Positions 1 through 8,525 of a stretch of DNA of 64,000 nucleotides are shown one piece after another (positions within the stretch are counted from its first letter, which is position 1; the number at the start of each line of letters is the position of its first letter). The notes beneath the pieces are model-generated. The model saw only the letters and a program-made list of their open reading frames with translations, was not told the DNA's origin and did no database searches. The DNA is taken from positions 248,001-312,000 of the forward strand of contig NZ_LZSC01000057.1 in NCBI RefSeq assembly GCF_001665235.1. Direction: 5' to 3'. The position numbers and the translations under genes are program-made. This stretch comes from Mycobacterium sp. 1100029.7 (GTDB lineage: Bacteria > Actinomycetota > Actinomycetes > Mycobacteriales > Mycobacteriaceae).

Positions 1-56
1 ACGATCTCCGTGCACGCGTACTGCCCGCAGAACAGGAACCTCGTCGGTAACGGGCC

Positions 57-941
57 CTAGCGCCCGCGGCGAGTCAGCGAGAGTAGTTGCCCCACAGCGA
101 ATCCCGCAAATCCGACGACCAACCCGATCACCGTGGACACCCCGGCGTTGAGCAGCCAGGCCAGCAGGCCACCCACGTTGTCGGCTAGCTGCGATTCTGC
201 GTGGTGAACCAACTCCCGCGGGGTGTGCCAGCCGACGTGATCGGAGCCGTCGAGCAAAATGTGCCCCCCGACCCAGAGCATCGCGACCATCCCCACGCTC
301 GACAGCGCGGAAAGTAGTTTCGGCATCGCGGCGACCAGGCCCCGGCCGAGTCGCTGACCGACTCGCGACGCGGTCGAGGTGAGGTGCAAACCGATGTCGT
401 CCATCTTGACGATGACGGCCACGACGCCATACACCGCGACGGTGAGCAGTACGGCGACGACGACGAGAATGATCAGCCGCGGGACGAACGCCTGAGCGGC
501 GACCTCGTTGAGAGCGATCACCATGATCTCGGCGGACAGCACCAGGTCGGTCCGCACCGCCCCGGCCACCAGTTCGCCCTCGGCCGCGGGCGCCGCGTGA
601 GGGTCGTGACCGCGGAAACTTCCCCAAACCTTCTCGGCGCCTTCATAACACAGGTAAACGGCGCCGAGCATTAAAGTCGGCGTGACCAGGCCCGGGGCGA
701 ACTGACTCAGCAACATTGCGGCGGGCAGGATCAACAGCAGCTTGTTGCGCAGGGACCCGATCGCGATCCGCTTGATGATCGGGAGCTCCCGCTCGGCCGC
801 GATCCCGTGGACGTACTGCGGCGTCACAGCGGTGTCGTCGATGATCACCCCGGCCGCCTTGGCCGTCGCGCGACCGCTGGCCGCGGCCAGCCGCGCCAAG
901 ACCGCGACATCATCGAGGAGTCCAAAGAGGCCCGCGCTCAT
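57..941 (-). CDS. DUF808 family inner-membrane protein
   Basis: A 294-aa protein of the DUF808 (YedI-like) family, recognised from the N-terminal block MSAGLFGLLDDVA, the DDTAVTPQYV segment and the GAEK loop. It has several hydrophobic helices spread along its length, so it is a polytopic membrane protein. The biochemical role of the family is not established. I chose the internal ATG at 941 because family members begin at MSAGLFGLLDD; an upstream ATG at 980 would add 13 residues with no family match. It is followed by a hemolysin-III gene on the same strand. Confidence 0.85.
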   Translation of the reverse strand: MSAGLFGLLDDVAVLARLAAASGRATAKAAGVIIDDTAVTPQYVHGIAAERELPIIKRIAIGSLRNKLLLILPAAMLLSQFAPGLVTPTLMLGAVYLCYEGAEKVWGSFRGHDPHAAPAAEGELVAGAVRTDLVLSAEIMVIALNEVAAQAFVPRLIILVVVAVLLTVAVYGVVAVIVKMDDIGLHLTSTASRVGQRLGRGLVAAMPKLLSALSSVGMVAMLWVGGHILLDGSDHVGWHTPRELVHHAESQLADNVGGLLAWLLNAGVSTVIGLVVGFAGFAVGQLLSLTRRGR

Positions 942-1035
942 CGTGTCCCCGCCATGGCGTTGGAGGGTACCCGGTTGCACTACCGCAGCAACTTTGTGGC
1001 GCTGCGGGTTACGGTGACCGGCGGTTGTTCTGCTT

Positions 1036-1689
1036 TCAGAAGACTGCGAACCACATCGCGATGTACTGGCAGATCGCGGCGACGGCGGTACAGGCGTGAA
1101 AGAGCTCGTGGTAGCCGAAGGTCATCGGCCAGGGGTCGGGCCGGCGCAGTCCGTAGACCACCGCGCCGATGCTGTAAAGCGCGCCCCCGACGGCGAGCAA
1201 CACCGTCGCGGCTATGCCGGCGTGGTCCAGAATCAGCGGCGTGTACCAGATCGCCACCCAGCCCAGCAGGAGATAGAGCGCTACCCCGAGCAACCGCGGT
1301 GCCGAGGGCCAGAACAGCGTCAGCGCGATTCCGACTGCCGCCCCTCCCCAGACGATGGCCAGCACCACGTATCCGGTCGAACGCGGCATGTCCAGCCGGG
1401 CGAACGGGGTATAGCTGCCCGCAATGAACACAAAGATCATCGAGTGGTCGAGGCGTCGCATCCACTTGCGGGCGGTCTCCGACTCCCAATGCACGCGGTG
1501 ATAGATCGCGCTGACGCCAAACATGGCCACGATCGCCAAGGCATATGTCAGCGTCGAGTGCCCGGCGCGCTTTGACGCCAGCGCCCAGGACAGGGTGACG
1601 AGCGCGCTTCCCGCAAAGAACGCGCCCACCGCGCAATACAAGTGAATCCAGCCGCGCAACCGCGGCCTGGTCAGCACGTCTGCCGTCAT
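1036..1689 (-). CDS. Hemolysin III / PAQR-family membrane protein
   Basis: A 217-aa polytopic membrane protein with about seven hydrophobic segments. Family hallmarks are the early SAIYHRVHW segment (about residues 59-67), the LDHSMIFVFIAGSYTPF block (about 80-94) and the C-terminal GYHELFHACT motif; the His and Asp residues in these blocks form the metal site of the PAQR/HlyIII superfamily. The start ATG follows a GGGGAGGA ribosome-binding site. M. tuberculosis has a similar protein annotated hemolysin-like (Rv1085c). Cytolytic activity should not be assumed; many members are lipid hydrolases or receptors of unknown ligand. Confidence 0.85.
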   Translation of the reverse strand: MTADVLTRPRLRGWIHLYCAVGAFFAGSALVTLSWALASKRAGHSTLTYALAIVAMFGVSAIYHRVHWESETARKWMRRLDHSMIFVFIAGSYTPFARLDMPRSTGYVVLAIVWGGAAVGIALTLFWPSAPRLLGVALYLLLGWVAIWYTPLILDHAGIAATVLLAVGGALYSIGAVVYGLRRPDPWPMTFGYHELFHACTAVAAICQYIAMWFAVF

Positions 1690-1867
1690 TCATCGTCCTC
1701 CCCGCAATCATCGTCCTGGCGCAGCGTGGGCACCGCCTATGCCAAACCTGTGAATCACGTGTACGGCGCGGTGCGGCCCAGCAAACGCCCGTCTCGACGC
1801 GGCGGGCGCCGCACGCCGGTGATATGTTCCGGCAGACGACTCATTGTCGGGCGCGAAGGGGATCGCT

Positions 1868-3184
1868 GTGCGGACGAGCATCTGGGCTCGCTGGATGCTG
1901 AGGTACGGTGCGCCGCGCGCATTCCTGGCGGTGCAGGCCCGGCGTGGTCAGCCGCTGGCGCGGTTCTTGCTGGGCCGGGCGTGCGGTGATGAGAGGCATC
2001 GCCTCGTCGAGGACATCCGGCAACAGGGCCGACTGGTGCGACGCCCCTTCGTGTGGGTCAGTGCCGACCACGAGATCTGCCGCACCGTGTTACGCAACGA
2101 TGCCTTCGGTGTCACCAACCTCGTGAATGCGCCGCTCCTGCAGCCATTTCCGGCGTTGATGGACCGGACGGATCCGGGCCTACCCAATCCCGTGGAGCGG
2201 CCGGCGATGGTGATGACCAATCCCCCCGACCACACGCGTTATCGACGCTTGTTCGCGCAGAGTTTCACACCGCGAGCCATCGACAAACTCGGCGCGCGAG
2301 TCGGTGAGATCACCGCAGAACTCCTCGATGATCTGGAACGTAACCCCCGGCCGGACCTGGTCGACGATTTCGCGGCGGAGCTCCCCGTCGCGGTCATTGC
2401 CGAAATCCTCGGGCTGCCAACCGATGCGCGTCCGCAGGTTCGTGAGTGGGGCTACAGCCTGGCGCCTCTGTTGGATTTCGGGACTGGCTGGAAGACATTT
2501 CGCCATGCCGTCGAATGTCTGCGCGAAGTCGATCGCTACGCGGCCGACTTCATCGCACGGGCGCGCAGTGGTCCCCCCGGCGACGATCCGTTCGGGCGCG
2601 TCGCCGCCGGTGACGAATTGACCCACCGCGAATTCGCCGCCAATGCAGCCCTTCTGGTGGGCGCCGGATTCGAGACGACGGTGAATCTGATCGGCAACGG
2701 GATCGTGCTGCTGCGTAACCACCCCGAGCAGCTGGCGTTGCTGCGCGACGATCCGGGCCGCTGGCCGGCGGCGGTCGAGGAGATATTGCGGTTCGAGAGT
2801 CCGGTGCAAATGCTGGTGCGCAGTGCACACCGCGATGTCGAGATCGCCGGGAAGCAGGTCCGCGCCGGCTCGATGTTCGTGCTGTTGATAGGCGGTGCCA
2901 ACCGCGACCCACGAATCTTCAGCGACCCCGCGCGCTTCGACATCACCCGGCCCAATGCGAGGGATCACCTGGCGTTTGGTTCCGGCATCCACGGTTGCCT
3001 CGGTGCGGCACTGGCTCGAATCGAGGGCGTCATCGCGCTGCGATCCCTGTTCGAGCGATTCCCCAACCTGGCCTTCACTGAGCAGCCCGAACCGCTCGAG
3101 CTGGTCACCCTGCACGGGTTCAAACGGCTGCGAGCCGACTTGCGGACCCGTGCACCTCACACTGGAACGCAACACGTTCCTTAA
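1868..3184 (+). CDS. Cytochrome P450, CYP140-like
   Basis: A 438-aa P450 with all core motifs: the I-helix oxygen-binding GAGFETT, the K-helix EEILR (ExxR), and the heme loop FGSGIHGCLG with the Cys thiolate at about residue 377. The I-helix run LVGAGFETTVNLIGNGI resembles mycobacterial CYP140, so I place it near that family; the substrate is unknown. I prefer GTG 1868, which has AAGGGG just upstream, over the TTG at 1844. No ferredoxin or reductase gene lies alongside. The FAD monooxygenase that follows starts 53 nt later after an AT-rich spacer, so the two need not share a transcript. Confidence 0.9.
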   Translation: MRTSIWARWMLRYGAPRAFLAVQARRGQPLARFLLGRACGDERHRLVEDIRQQGRLVRRPFVWVSADHEICRTVLRNDAFGVTNLVNAPLLQPFPALMDRTDPGLPNPVERPAMVMTNPPDHTRYRRLFAQSFTPRAIDKLGARVGEITAELLDDLERNPRPDLVDDFAAELPVAVIAEILGLPTDARPQVREWGYSLAPLLDFGTGWKTFRHAVECLREVDRYAADFIARARSGPPGDDPFGRVAAGDELTHREFAANAALLVGAGFETTVNLIGNGIVLLRNHPEQLALLRDDPGRWPAAVEEILRFESPVQMLVRSAHRDVEIAGKQVRAGSMFVLLIGGANRDPRIFSDPARFDITRPNARDHLAFGSGIHGCLGAALARIEGVIALRSLFERFPNLAFTEQPEPLELVTLHGFKRLRADLRTRAPHTGTQHVP

Positions 3185-3237
3185 GATTTCCTCAAAGATC
3201 TCTTAATTTTCTTAAACTTCGTGTAGCGTGCTCCTGC
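3181..3237 (+). promoter_or_regulatory. AT-rich promoter-like spacer upstream of the FAD monooxygenase
   Basis: A markedly AT-rich stretch in otherwise GC-rich DNA. It holds the inverted pair TTAAGA (3181-3186) and TCTTAA (3201-3206), plus a further CTTAA at 3211-3215. TAGCGT at 3224-3229 is a weak -10 candidate ending 8 nt before the ATG, with TCTTAA 17 nt further up in the -35 position. This arrangement would give a very short or absent leader. Promoter function is inferred. Confidence 0.35.
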
Positions 3238-4695
3238 ATGGGTTCCACGATGCAAGGTGTGGACTCGCCGAACCGGCTCGGCGAGAACGCAGTCGTGCTG
3301 GGTGCCGGACTGGCGGGTTTGCTTGCCGCCCGCGTTCTTTCGGAGTTCTACGACTCGGTCTGCGTTGTCGAGCGCGACCGACTCCCCAACTATCTGTGTG
3401 ACCGCAAAGGCGTACCGCAGGGACAGCACGTGCACAACCTGCTGGGCCGTGGACGGCAGATATTGGCCGAACTGTTCCCCGGGCTGCTCGGCGAGTTAGC
3501 CGCTGCTGGAGCGGTTGTTGTCGACGACGGCGATTTGTCGCGGACGTACGCCCGCGTCGGGCGTTACGAGATGAAGCGCTCGGGCAGGCTGCGTGATCCG
3601 GCCCCGCTAGCGCTTTACCTGGCCAGCAGGCCTTTTTTGGAGTTGCATGTGCGCCGGCGCGTCAACCTGCTGCCCAATGTGACGTTGCTGGACGGGCACG
3701 ATGTGGTCGAACCGGTTGCCACCGGCGACAACGTCACGGGAGTACGCATCGTCAAGCGCGACAGCGGCTTTGAAACGACGATCGATGCCGACCTGGTGGT
3801 GGACGCGATGGGGCGGGCGGCGCGCACCCCGGCATTTTTACAGCATCTCGGATATGGCAGGCCTACTGAGGACCGGACCACCGCCAAGTTCGGCTACACG
3901 AGTGTGCGGTTGAGCGTTCCCCCCGGGTGCATAGCCGAAAAGCTGGTTTTCTTCAATCCGGAAGCCGGCAAGCCCGGCGGCCTACTAGTCGCCTGCGAGC
4001 ACGACACATGGATGCTGGCGATTGGCCAACTCATCGACATGGGCGAGCCCCCAACAGATTTCGCCACCATGGTCAGGATGGCCGAGCAGACCTTGCCGCG
4101 CTCCATCGTCAACGGGTTGCGGCTGGCACAGCCCATCGGTGAGGCAGCCACCTATCGCCACACCGCGGCCGTCTGGCGGCGCTACGACCGCATGCCGAGG
4201 TTTCCGTCGGGCCTATTGGTGATCGGAGACGCGCTCTGCGGCCTCGACCCGACTTACGGGCAGGGTATGACGATCGCCGCGCTGGAGGCGCTCACACTGC
4301 GTGACTGCCTGGCCTCGGGTGGCAGTTCCCAACTGGCACAACGCTTCTTCGCAGCTACCAGTAGATACATCGGCGCGACGTGGATGGCCAACCAAGCCAG
4401 GGAGCGGGTCGCCTCACGCCCGAGCGGACGTCGTTCATTGCGCGAGTGGCTCGCAAACTGGACCGTCAGGGCCGCACTCAACGCCGCCGCTTATGACGTC
4501 GCCGTGACCGAACGGTTCATGCGGGTCTTCAATTACATCGACCCGATCAGTCGGCTGCAGGATCCCGCCCTGATACCGCGCATCATGGTGGCCAACCTGC
4601 GAGGCTTAGTCGCCCGGCCTCGAAGCACGGTGACCGACAACGGAAGCAACGACTTGACGACGGGTCTTGCGGTCGGGGTTCGGCAGGGCGTCTGA
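3238..4695 (+). CDS. FAD-dependent monooxygenase / geranylgeranyl-reductase-like oxidoreductase
   Basis: A 485-aa flavoprotein. The N-terminal Rossmann dinucleotide motif is LGAGLAGLLAARVL (about residues 21-34), followed by the acidic end of strand 2 in VVERDRLP. The second FAD motif is GLLVIGDALCGLDPTYGQGM near residues 325-345 (GD...P..GQG), typical of the PHBH/squalene-epoxidase superfamily. This larger mycobacterial subgroup often sits near P450 and lipid genes; the substrate is unknown. An alternative start is the internal ATG four codons downstream. Confidence 0.8.
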   Translation: MGSTMQGVDSPNRLGENAVVLGAGLAGLLAARVLSEFYDSVCVVERDRLPNYLCDRKGVPQGQHVHNLLGRGRQILAELFPGLLGELAAAGAVVVDDGDLSRTYARVGRYEMKRSGRLRDPAPLALYLASRPFLELHVRRRVNLLPNVTLLDGHDVVEPVATGDNVTGVRIVKRDSGFETTIDADLVVDAMGRAARTPAFLQHLGYGRPTEDRTTAKFGYTSVRLSVPPGCIAEKLVFFNPEAGKPGGLLVACEHDTWMLAIGQLIDMGEPPTDFATMVRMAEQTLPRSIVNGLRLAQPIGEAATYRHTAAVWRRYDRMPRFPSGLLVIGDALCGLDPTYGQGMTIAALEALTLRDCLASGGSSQLAQRFFAATSRYIGATWMANQARERVASRPSGRRSLREWLANWTVRAALNAAAYDVAVTERFMRVFNYIDPISRLQDPALIPRIMVANLRGLVARPRSTVTDNGSNDLTTGLAVGVRQGV

Positions 4696-4725
4696 CCACC
4701 GCGGCGCCGGGCGCACCGGGAAATT

Positions 4726-5544
4726 TCAGTCCTTGGCGAAGCAGTACATCCGGTAGTCGGTGTTGCCGCCGCTTTGCATGTCCTGAAAGACCTTCCATAC
4801 GAGCACGTAGCCGCGGACCAGGAGCCACTTGCGCAAGAACGCCGGCACCAGGCGTTCGACCGCGCGGACCCACCACTGTGAGTTTTTCTCCATTCCCCGC
4901 ATTACTTCCTCGTTGATCGTCCGATGCGAAAGCATCGACAGCGAGGCGTTGGCCAATTGGTCCTCCCAGCCGGTGACGGTGTCGGAGAAGCGGAAATCCG
5001 CGTAGAGGAAATGACCTCCCGGTCGCAGGACGCGGGCGACCTCGTCGAGGAAACGGGGAAACTGGTGGTAGAGATGCGAGGATTCGATATTGATCACCGC
5101 GTCGAACGACTGTTCGGGGAAAGGCAGGTTTTCTGCGTCGCCTTTGACGAATTCCAGACCCGCGACATTGTGCCGCTTTTTGCAAAAGGCGATACCGGTC
5201 GGGTTCAAGTCGAGGCCGATGTAGGAGTCCGGATGCAAGGTGCGCGTCAGATACGAGGCGCCGCCGCCGTGCCCGCAACCAACCTCGAGCACCCGTTTAC
5301 CGACAAGGTCCACCTGGGCTGCAGTGCGGTGATACAGCTGGATGAAGTAGCGGTCGCGCTCGTCGGAGGCCGACAACGGCACCGCCATCGGCGGATCCTC
5401 CTCGTACCCGTAATTGAAGAAGACGACATCATCCGAGCGCAGCCGGCGCGTTAAGTACGGGTAGAAGAATTTGTATACAAACTGGACGAGTTTCGCTTGC
5501 ACAGTCACAAAGAGCGACGGGCGAACCTGACTCCCAATTTCCAT
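4726..5544 (-). CDS. Phthiotriol/phenolphthiotriol dimycocerosate methyltransferase-like O-methyltransferase
   Basis: A 272-aa class I SAM-dependent methyltransferase. Motif I is VLEVGCGHGGGASYLTRTLH (about residues 84-103), and GDAENLPFPEQSFDAVIN carries motifs II/III. These blocks, the early FxNYGYEEDPPM segment and the C-terminal YRMYCFAKD closely match the family of M. tuberculosis Rv2952, which O-methylates the phthiotriol of DIM and phenolic glycolipids; Fmt-type GPL fatty-acid methyltransferases belong to the same family. The lipid acceptor cannot be told from sequence alone. It ends close to the FAD monooxygenase in convergent orientation, 30 nt apart. Confidence 0.85.
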   Translation of the reverse strand: MEIGSQVRPSLFVTVQAKLVQFVYKFFYPYLTRRLRSDDVVFFNYGYEEDPPMAVPLSASDERDRYFIQLYHRTAAQVDLVGKRVLEVGCGHGGGASYLTRTLHPDSYIGLDLNPTGIAFCKKRHNVAGLEFVKGDAENLPFPEQSFDAVINIESSHLYHQFPRFLDEVARVLRPGGHFLYADFRFSDTVTGWEDQLANASLSMLSHRTINEEVMRGMEKNSQWWVRAVERLVPAFLRKWLLVRGYVLVWKVFQDMQSGGNTDYRMYCFAKD

Positions 5545-5637
5545 AGGCGGAGTGTAGTGCTGTGGATCACACCTGGGGTCAATTCATCCGAATGCGCATC
5601 GCGCCTGATTACGCACCTTTGTGATCGGGCGCGAGTC

Positions 5638-6474
5638 TTAGCCGCGGTACTTTTCCACCTGGGCTGCGTAGTCGTCGAGCAAGCGCAGCGATTCGTCCAG
5701 CGGCTTGGTGGGCAGCAACAGCGCAAGGCGCTCGAAGCCCAAGCCTTCGGCGGCCTGCCAATAGTCGAGGTCGGCTGCGGGAGTGCCGAACATGGCCAGC
5801 GGGACGTCGCGTCCGCCGCTGCCCTCCCGCAGCTGATTGACCCGTTCGGCCAGCCGCTCCACTGGAAGTGGATTGGAGATCCATCCGGCGTCGTGACGAA
5901 TCACCCGCTTCACGGTGGCATCCGAATTGCCACCAATGAAGATCGGCGGGTGCGGCTTCTGAACCGGTTTGGGTCGGCTGTACGAGGAGTCGAAGTTGAC
6001 GAATTTGCCGTGGTATTCGGCGGGTTCGTTCGTCCACAGGGCCCGGATCGCTTCGATGCGTTCATCGAGCAGCTTGCCGCGCGTCTTCGGGTCGGTGCCG
6101 TGGTCGCGCAGCTCCTCGATGTTCCAGCCGGCACCTACACCAAATACGAAGCGGCCACCGGAGATCAGGTCGATGCTTGCAGCTTCCTTGGCGGTGATGA
6201 TGGGGTCGCGCTGAATGAGGAGCGCGATGCCCGTGAACAACTCGATGGACGACGTCACCGCCGCCGCGGCGGCCAGCGTGACAAACGGGTCCAGGGTCCG
6301 GTAGTACATCGACGGAAGCTCGCCGCCTTGGGGATACGGAGACTCGCGGCTCGCCGGGATGTGGGTGTGCTCGGCAATCACCAGCGAGGCGAAACCGCGT
6401 TCTTCGATCGCACGTGCCAGCGAGATCGTGTCGATGGTGTCGTCGTTGACGAATGTCGAGATCCCGATCTTCAT
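5638..6474 (-). CDS. LLM-class F420-dependent oxidoreductase
   Basis: A 278-aa luciferase-like TIM-barrel protein. Features of the TIGR03619-type F420 group are the N-terminal MKIGISTFVNDDTI, the LIAEHTHIP motif, the FGVGAGWNIEEL cofactor loop (about residues 114-125) and KPHPPIFIGGNSDATVKR. Such enzymes use coenzyme F420 for hydride transfer. It lies just upstream of the lipid methyltransferase on the same strand (93 nt gap), so a role in lipid tailoring is possible but unproven. Its own upstream DNA is the decayed end of the toxin-immunity island. Confidence 0.8.
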   Translation of the reverse strand: MKIGISTFVNDDTIDTISLARAIEERGFASLVIAEHTHIPASRESPYPQGGELPSMYYRTLDPFVTLAAAAAVTSSIELFTGIALLIQRDPIITAKEAASIDLISGGRFVFGVGAGWNIEELRDHGTDPKTRGKLLDERIEAIRALWTNEPAEYHGKFVNFDSSYSRPKPVQKPHPPIFIGGNSDATVKRVIRHDAGWISNPLPVERLAERVNQLREGSGGRDVPLAMFGTPAADLDYWQAAEGLGFERLALLLPTKPLDESLRLLDDYAAQVEKYRG

Positions 6475-6631
6475 GCTTTCCCCTGTCTTCGCTGTTGATC
6501 GAACCGTTCACCGACAAGCAACACCGGCACCCACAACGCTAATTCCGATGGGGCCTAAGGTCGCTGTCGCTGGGCTGCCCACTTCCACGCGCGCCACACC
6601 GGGCACTAGTTCCTGGGCGGGTTGTGCCGCC

Positions 6632-6979
6632 CTAAAGCGGTTCTCCGATATCGGGCAGTAAGGCGATGTCCTCGGATTGATCATCCCGGAACAACGCCGC
6701 AAGCTCCCGGTCACCGACGACTTTTCGCGGCCTGATGTGTCACCACGCCTTCGGTCAAGGCTGTCTGTCCGGTCGAAACCAAGCTGCCCACGCTCATAGA
6801 CGGCGAAGTGATATGGGCCGTCTTCAGTGACATAGATATCGAGACCGTCGCGCGCGTGACGTCCGACCGGCAAGCGATGGACCCTGAGCTGGGCCGACAG
6901 CCCGGTTCAGCTCTGCTTGAAGTTCCGTAGATTCGTCGTCCACGTGACGCTTCGCGTCCACCAAGCGTCCTGCATACAT
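6632..6979 (-). pseudogene. Decayed second copy of the Imm63-family immunity gene
   Basis: The minus strand carries all parts of the intact immunity gene at 8106-8525, but in different frames. An N-terminal piece (STELQAELNRAVGPAQ) is followed after a frameshift by MPVGRHARDGLDIYVTEDG and YHFAVYERGQLGFDRTDSLD, then another shift into LTEGVVTHQAAK. A third frame ends in ELAALFRDDQSEDIALLPD and IGEPL before a TAG at 6632. The block equivalent to AERFRYEYQVLRRFEPEWAK is missing, about 24 codons, between GDR and ELAALF. No single frame is open across it, so it is a dead duplicate. The DNA downstream (about 6510-6550) also resembles that downstream of the intact gene. Confidence 0.75.
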
Positions 6980-6987
6980 AATCGCAC

Positions 6988-7374
6988 TCAGGTTGTCGAC
7001 AACAATGCATTGCGAGCCGCCTCGAAGTGAATTTCGAGGAGTGACTCGAGCCAGGACATCACCACGTTGTCGCCGGCATCCGGTCCGGGCGTCGCCAAGT
7101 CGTCGTGCGCGTCGCTGAGCAACAGCATGAGTTTCCACTTCTTCGATTTGCTCCGCAAGCCGAATTCGTTCGGCGCATCGAGCGGTGCCAGCAGGAAATC
7201 TATTCCGCCATCGCGGGATGACCAACAGATCTGTAGTTTACAATCTGCGCGACGATAATACAGCGCCCAGGCGGGAAGATTTCCATACGGTTCCGCATCT
7301 CGGATCTCGTCGAGATTGAATCCGAAGCGCAACAGCGTGGGCTTCAAAAACTGATTTAACTCAGCCGGCCTCAT
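6988..7374 (-). CDS. Orphan protein of the toxin island, paralogue A2
   Basis: A 128-aa protein of no family I recognise. It is a clear paralogue of the gene at 7568-7993: both contain a K(L/I)Q(I/V)..SSR(D/E)G.I block followed by PLDAPN..GL about 70 residues in, then a polar C-terminal half. AGGAGG lies 9 nt before the ATG at 7374 and fixes this start over an ATG 27 nt upstream. Its place after toxin and immunity genes suggests an accessory or alternative immunity role; that is inference from position only. Confidence 0.7.
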   Translation of the reverse strand: MRPAELNQFLKPTLLRFGFNLDEIRDAEPYGNLPAWALYYRRADCKLQICWSSRDGGIDFLLAPLDAPNEFGLRSKSKKWKLMLLLSDAHDDLATPGPDAGDNVVMSWLESLLEIHFEAARNALLSTT

Positions 7375-7567
7375 GGCTAACGGCCTCCTACGCATACCCA
7401 AGTAGTGCCGCGTTGCTCGTAACCGAATGCCGCAGCGTTGTCCTTCAAGAAGTTGACCTCCAGAGCGGAGTTAGAGCTAGTCGACCCTTCCGTGCGCGAA
7501 TGCGGTGTTGAGATCCTCGACCGCCTGCGCAGCCTATGGGTTGTAACCAAAGGGTTCGACTCCGCGC
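7375..7567. other. Unassigned 193-nt spacer between the two orphan paralogues
   Basis: No convincing gene. A minus-strand frame across it encodes a short stretch (EVNFLKDNAAAFGYEQRGT) without recognisable start or family. A plus-strand frame of similar length has no ribosome-binding site. The lower coding quality and the flanking duplicates suggest it is debris from rearrangement of the immunity island. Confidence 0.4.
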
Positions 7568-7993
7568 TCACTGCAATTCAGATATCGCCTCGTGCGCCGA
7601 CTCATAGTAACGGGCGATGCGCTCGGTCCTGAGCCATTCAAGCCACTTTGCCGGAGTCGTAAAATTTTCGTGCTCATCCCGAAGGTTGTGTACTAGTTTC
7701 TCGAGTGATAACTCCGGCAGATCTGCAAAATCGTTGAAATAATGCCATCTTCGCGATGGATCGTATAGGCCGTGCACATTCGGCGCATCGAGCGGGCCGA
7801 TCATTGCGTTGATCTCGCCTTCTCGGGAAGAGCAGAAGACCTGTATTTTGCAGTCTTTACCCTGGTAAATCACCACTGAACCGGTTCTGCCTCCCTCATC
7901 GACGTCGTCGTCGACGGCGGAGACAGTAAATCCCATCCCCGACAGGAGCGGTCCGACAATAGATTGAACTTGTTCTGGGAAGTTGTCGGTCAC
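7568..7993 (-). CDS. Orphan protein of the toxin island, paralogue A1
   Basis: A 141-aa acidic protein with no recognised family. Start GTG 7993 is chosen because it is preceded by AGGTTTAGG and gives VTDNFPEQVQ as N-terminus; an upstream in-frame ATG at 8047 lies in low-quality sequence. It shares the SSREGEIN...GPLDAPNVHGL core with the paralogue at 6988-7374. It stands 112 nt after the Imm63 gene on the same strand and is probably co-transcribed with the toxin. A small acidic protein in this position could be a second immunity protein or a chaperone; this is not shown by sequence. Confidence 0.7.
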   Translation of the reverse strand: MTDNFPEQVQSIVGPLLSGMGFTVSAVDDDVDEGGRTGSVVIYQGKDCKIQVFCSSREGEINAMIGPLDAPNVHGLYDPSRRWHYFNDFADLPELSLEKLVHNLRDEHENFTTPAKWLEWLRTERIARYYESAHEAISELQ

Positions 7994-8105
7994 CCTAAAC
8001 CTCGTCCTCGCTGTTGGTCCGCGGCTGCCGACAAGCAACGCCCGCACTCATAACGCCAATCCCGCCGAGCAGTCGGCGGCTCCCACCGGGCCACTCTGCT
8101 GACCG

Positions 8106-8525
8106 TCATAGTGGTTCGCCGATGTCCGGCAGCAGGGCAATATCCTCCGGCTGCCCATTACGGAAGAGAGCGGCGAGTTCACGCACCCGCCGTTTGGCCC
8201 ACTCAGGTTCGAATCGCCTCAACACCTGATACTCATACCTGAATCGCTCCGCGCGATCACCGACCAACTTCGCCGCTTGACTCGTCACGACGCCTTCGGT
8301 GTACCAATAAAGAACGTCATCAAGACTGCCTGTCCGGTCAAAACCGAGTTTGCCGCGCTCATAAAACGTGAAGTGATAGGAGCCGTCGTCGGCAACATAC
8401 ATGTTCAGATCATCGCGCGTCCGTAGTCCGACAGGCATCGATGAAACGCCGAGCTCGCCCGAAATTCGGTTTATCTCGGCTTGGAGTTCTGCACCTTTAC
8501 CGTCCAAGGCGCGGTCCGTATTCAT
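8106..8525 (-). CDS. Imm63-family immunity protein, partner of the TNT toxin
   Basis: A 139-aa protein whose order of motifs fits the Imm63 polymorphic-toxin immunity family: GSYHFTFYERGKLGFDRTGS (about residues 48-67), then LDDVLYWYTEGVV, then a helical RFRYEYQVLRRFEPEWAKRR block (about 95-114). The start overlaps the last 29 nt of the toxin gene, a typical toxin-immunity coupling, and AGGGGGA lies about 7 nt before the ATG. It should neutralise the TNT domain in the producing cell. The family assignment is from memory of its motifs, not from a search. A decayed copy lies at 6632-6979. Confidence 0.7.
   Translation of the reverse strand: MNTDRALDGKGAELQAEINRISGELGVSSMPVGLRTRDDLNMYVADDGSYHFTFYERGKLGFDRTGSLDDVLYWYTEGVVTSQAAKLVGDRAERFRYEYQVLRRFEPEWAKRRVRELAALFRNGQPEDIALLPDIGEPL

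Noticed and set aside
980..1711. 243-codon minus-strand frame overlapping the hemolysin-III gene
   Set aside because: It is an out-of-frame shadow, Arg-rich and without membrane helices, whereas the other frame shows the full PAQR motifs.
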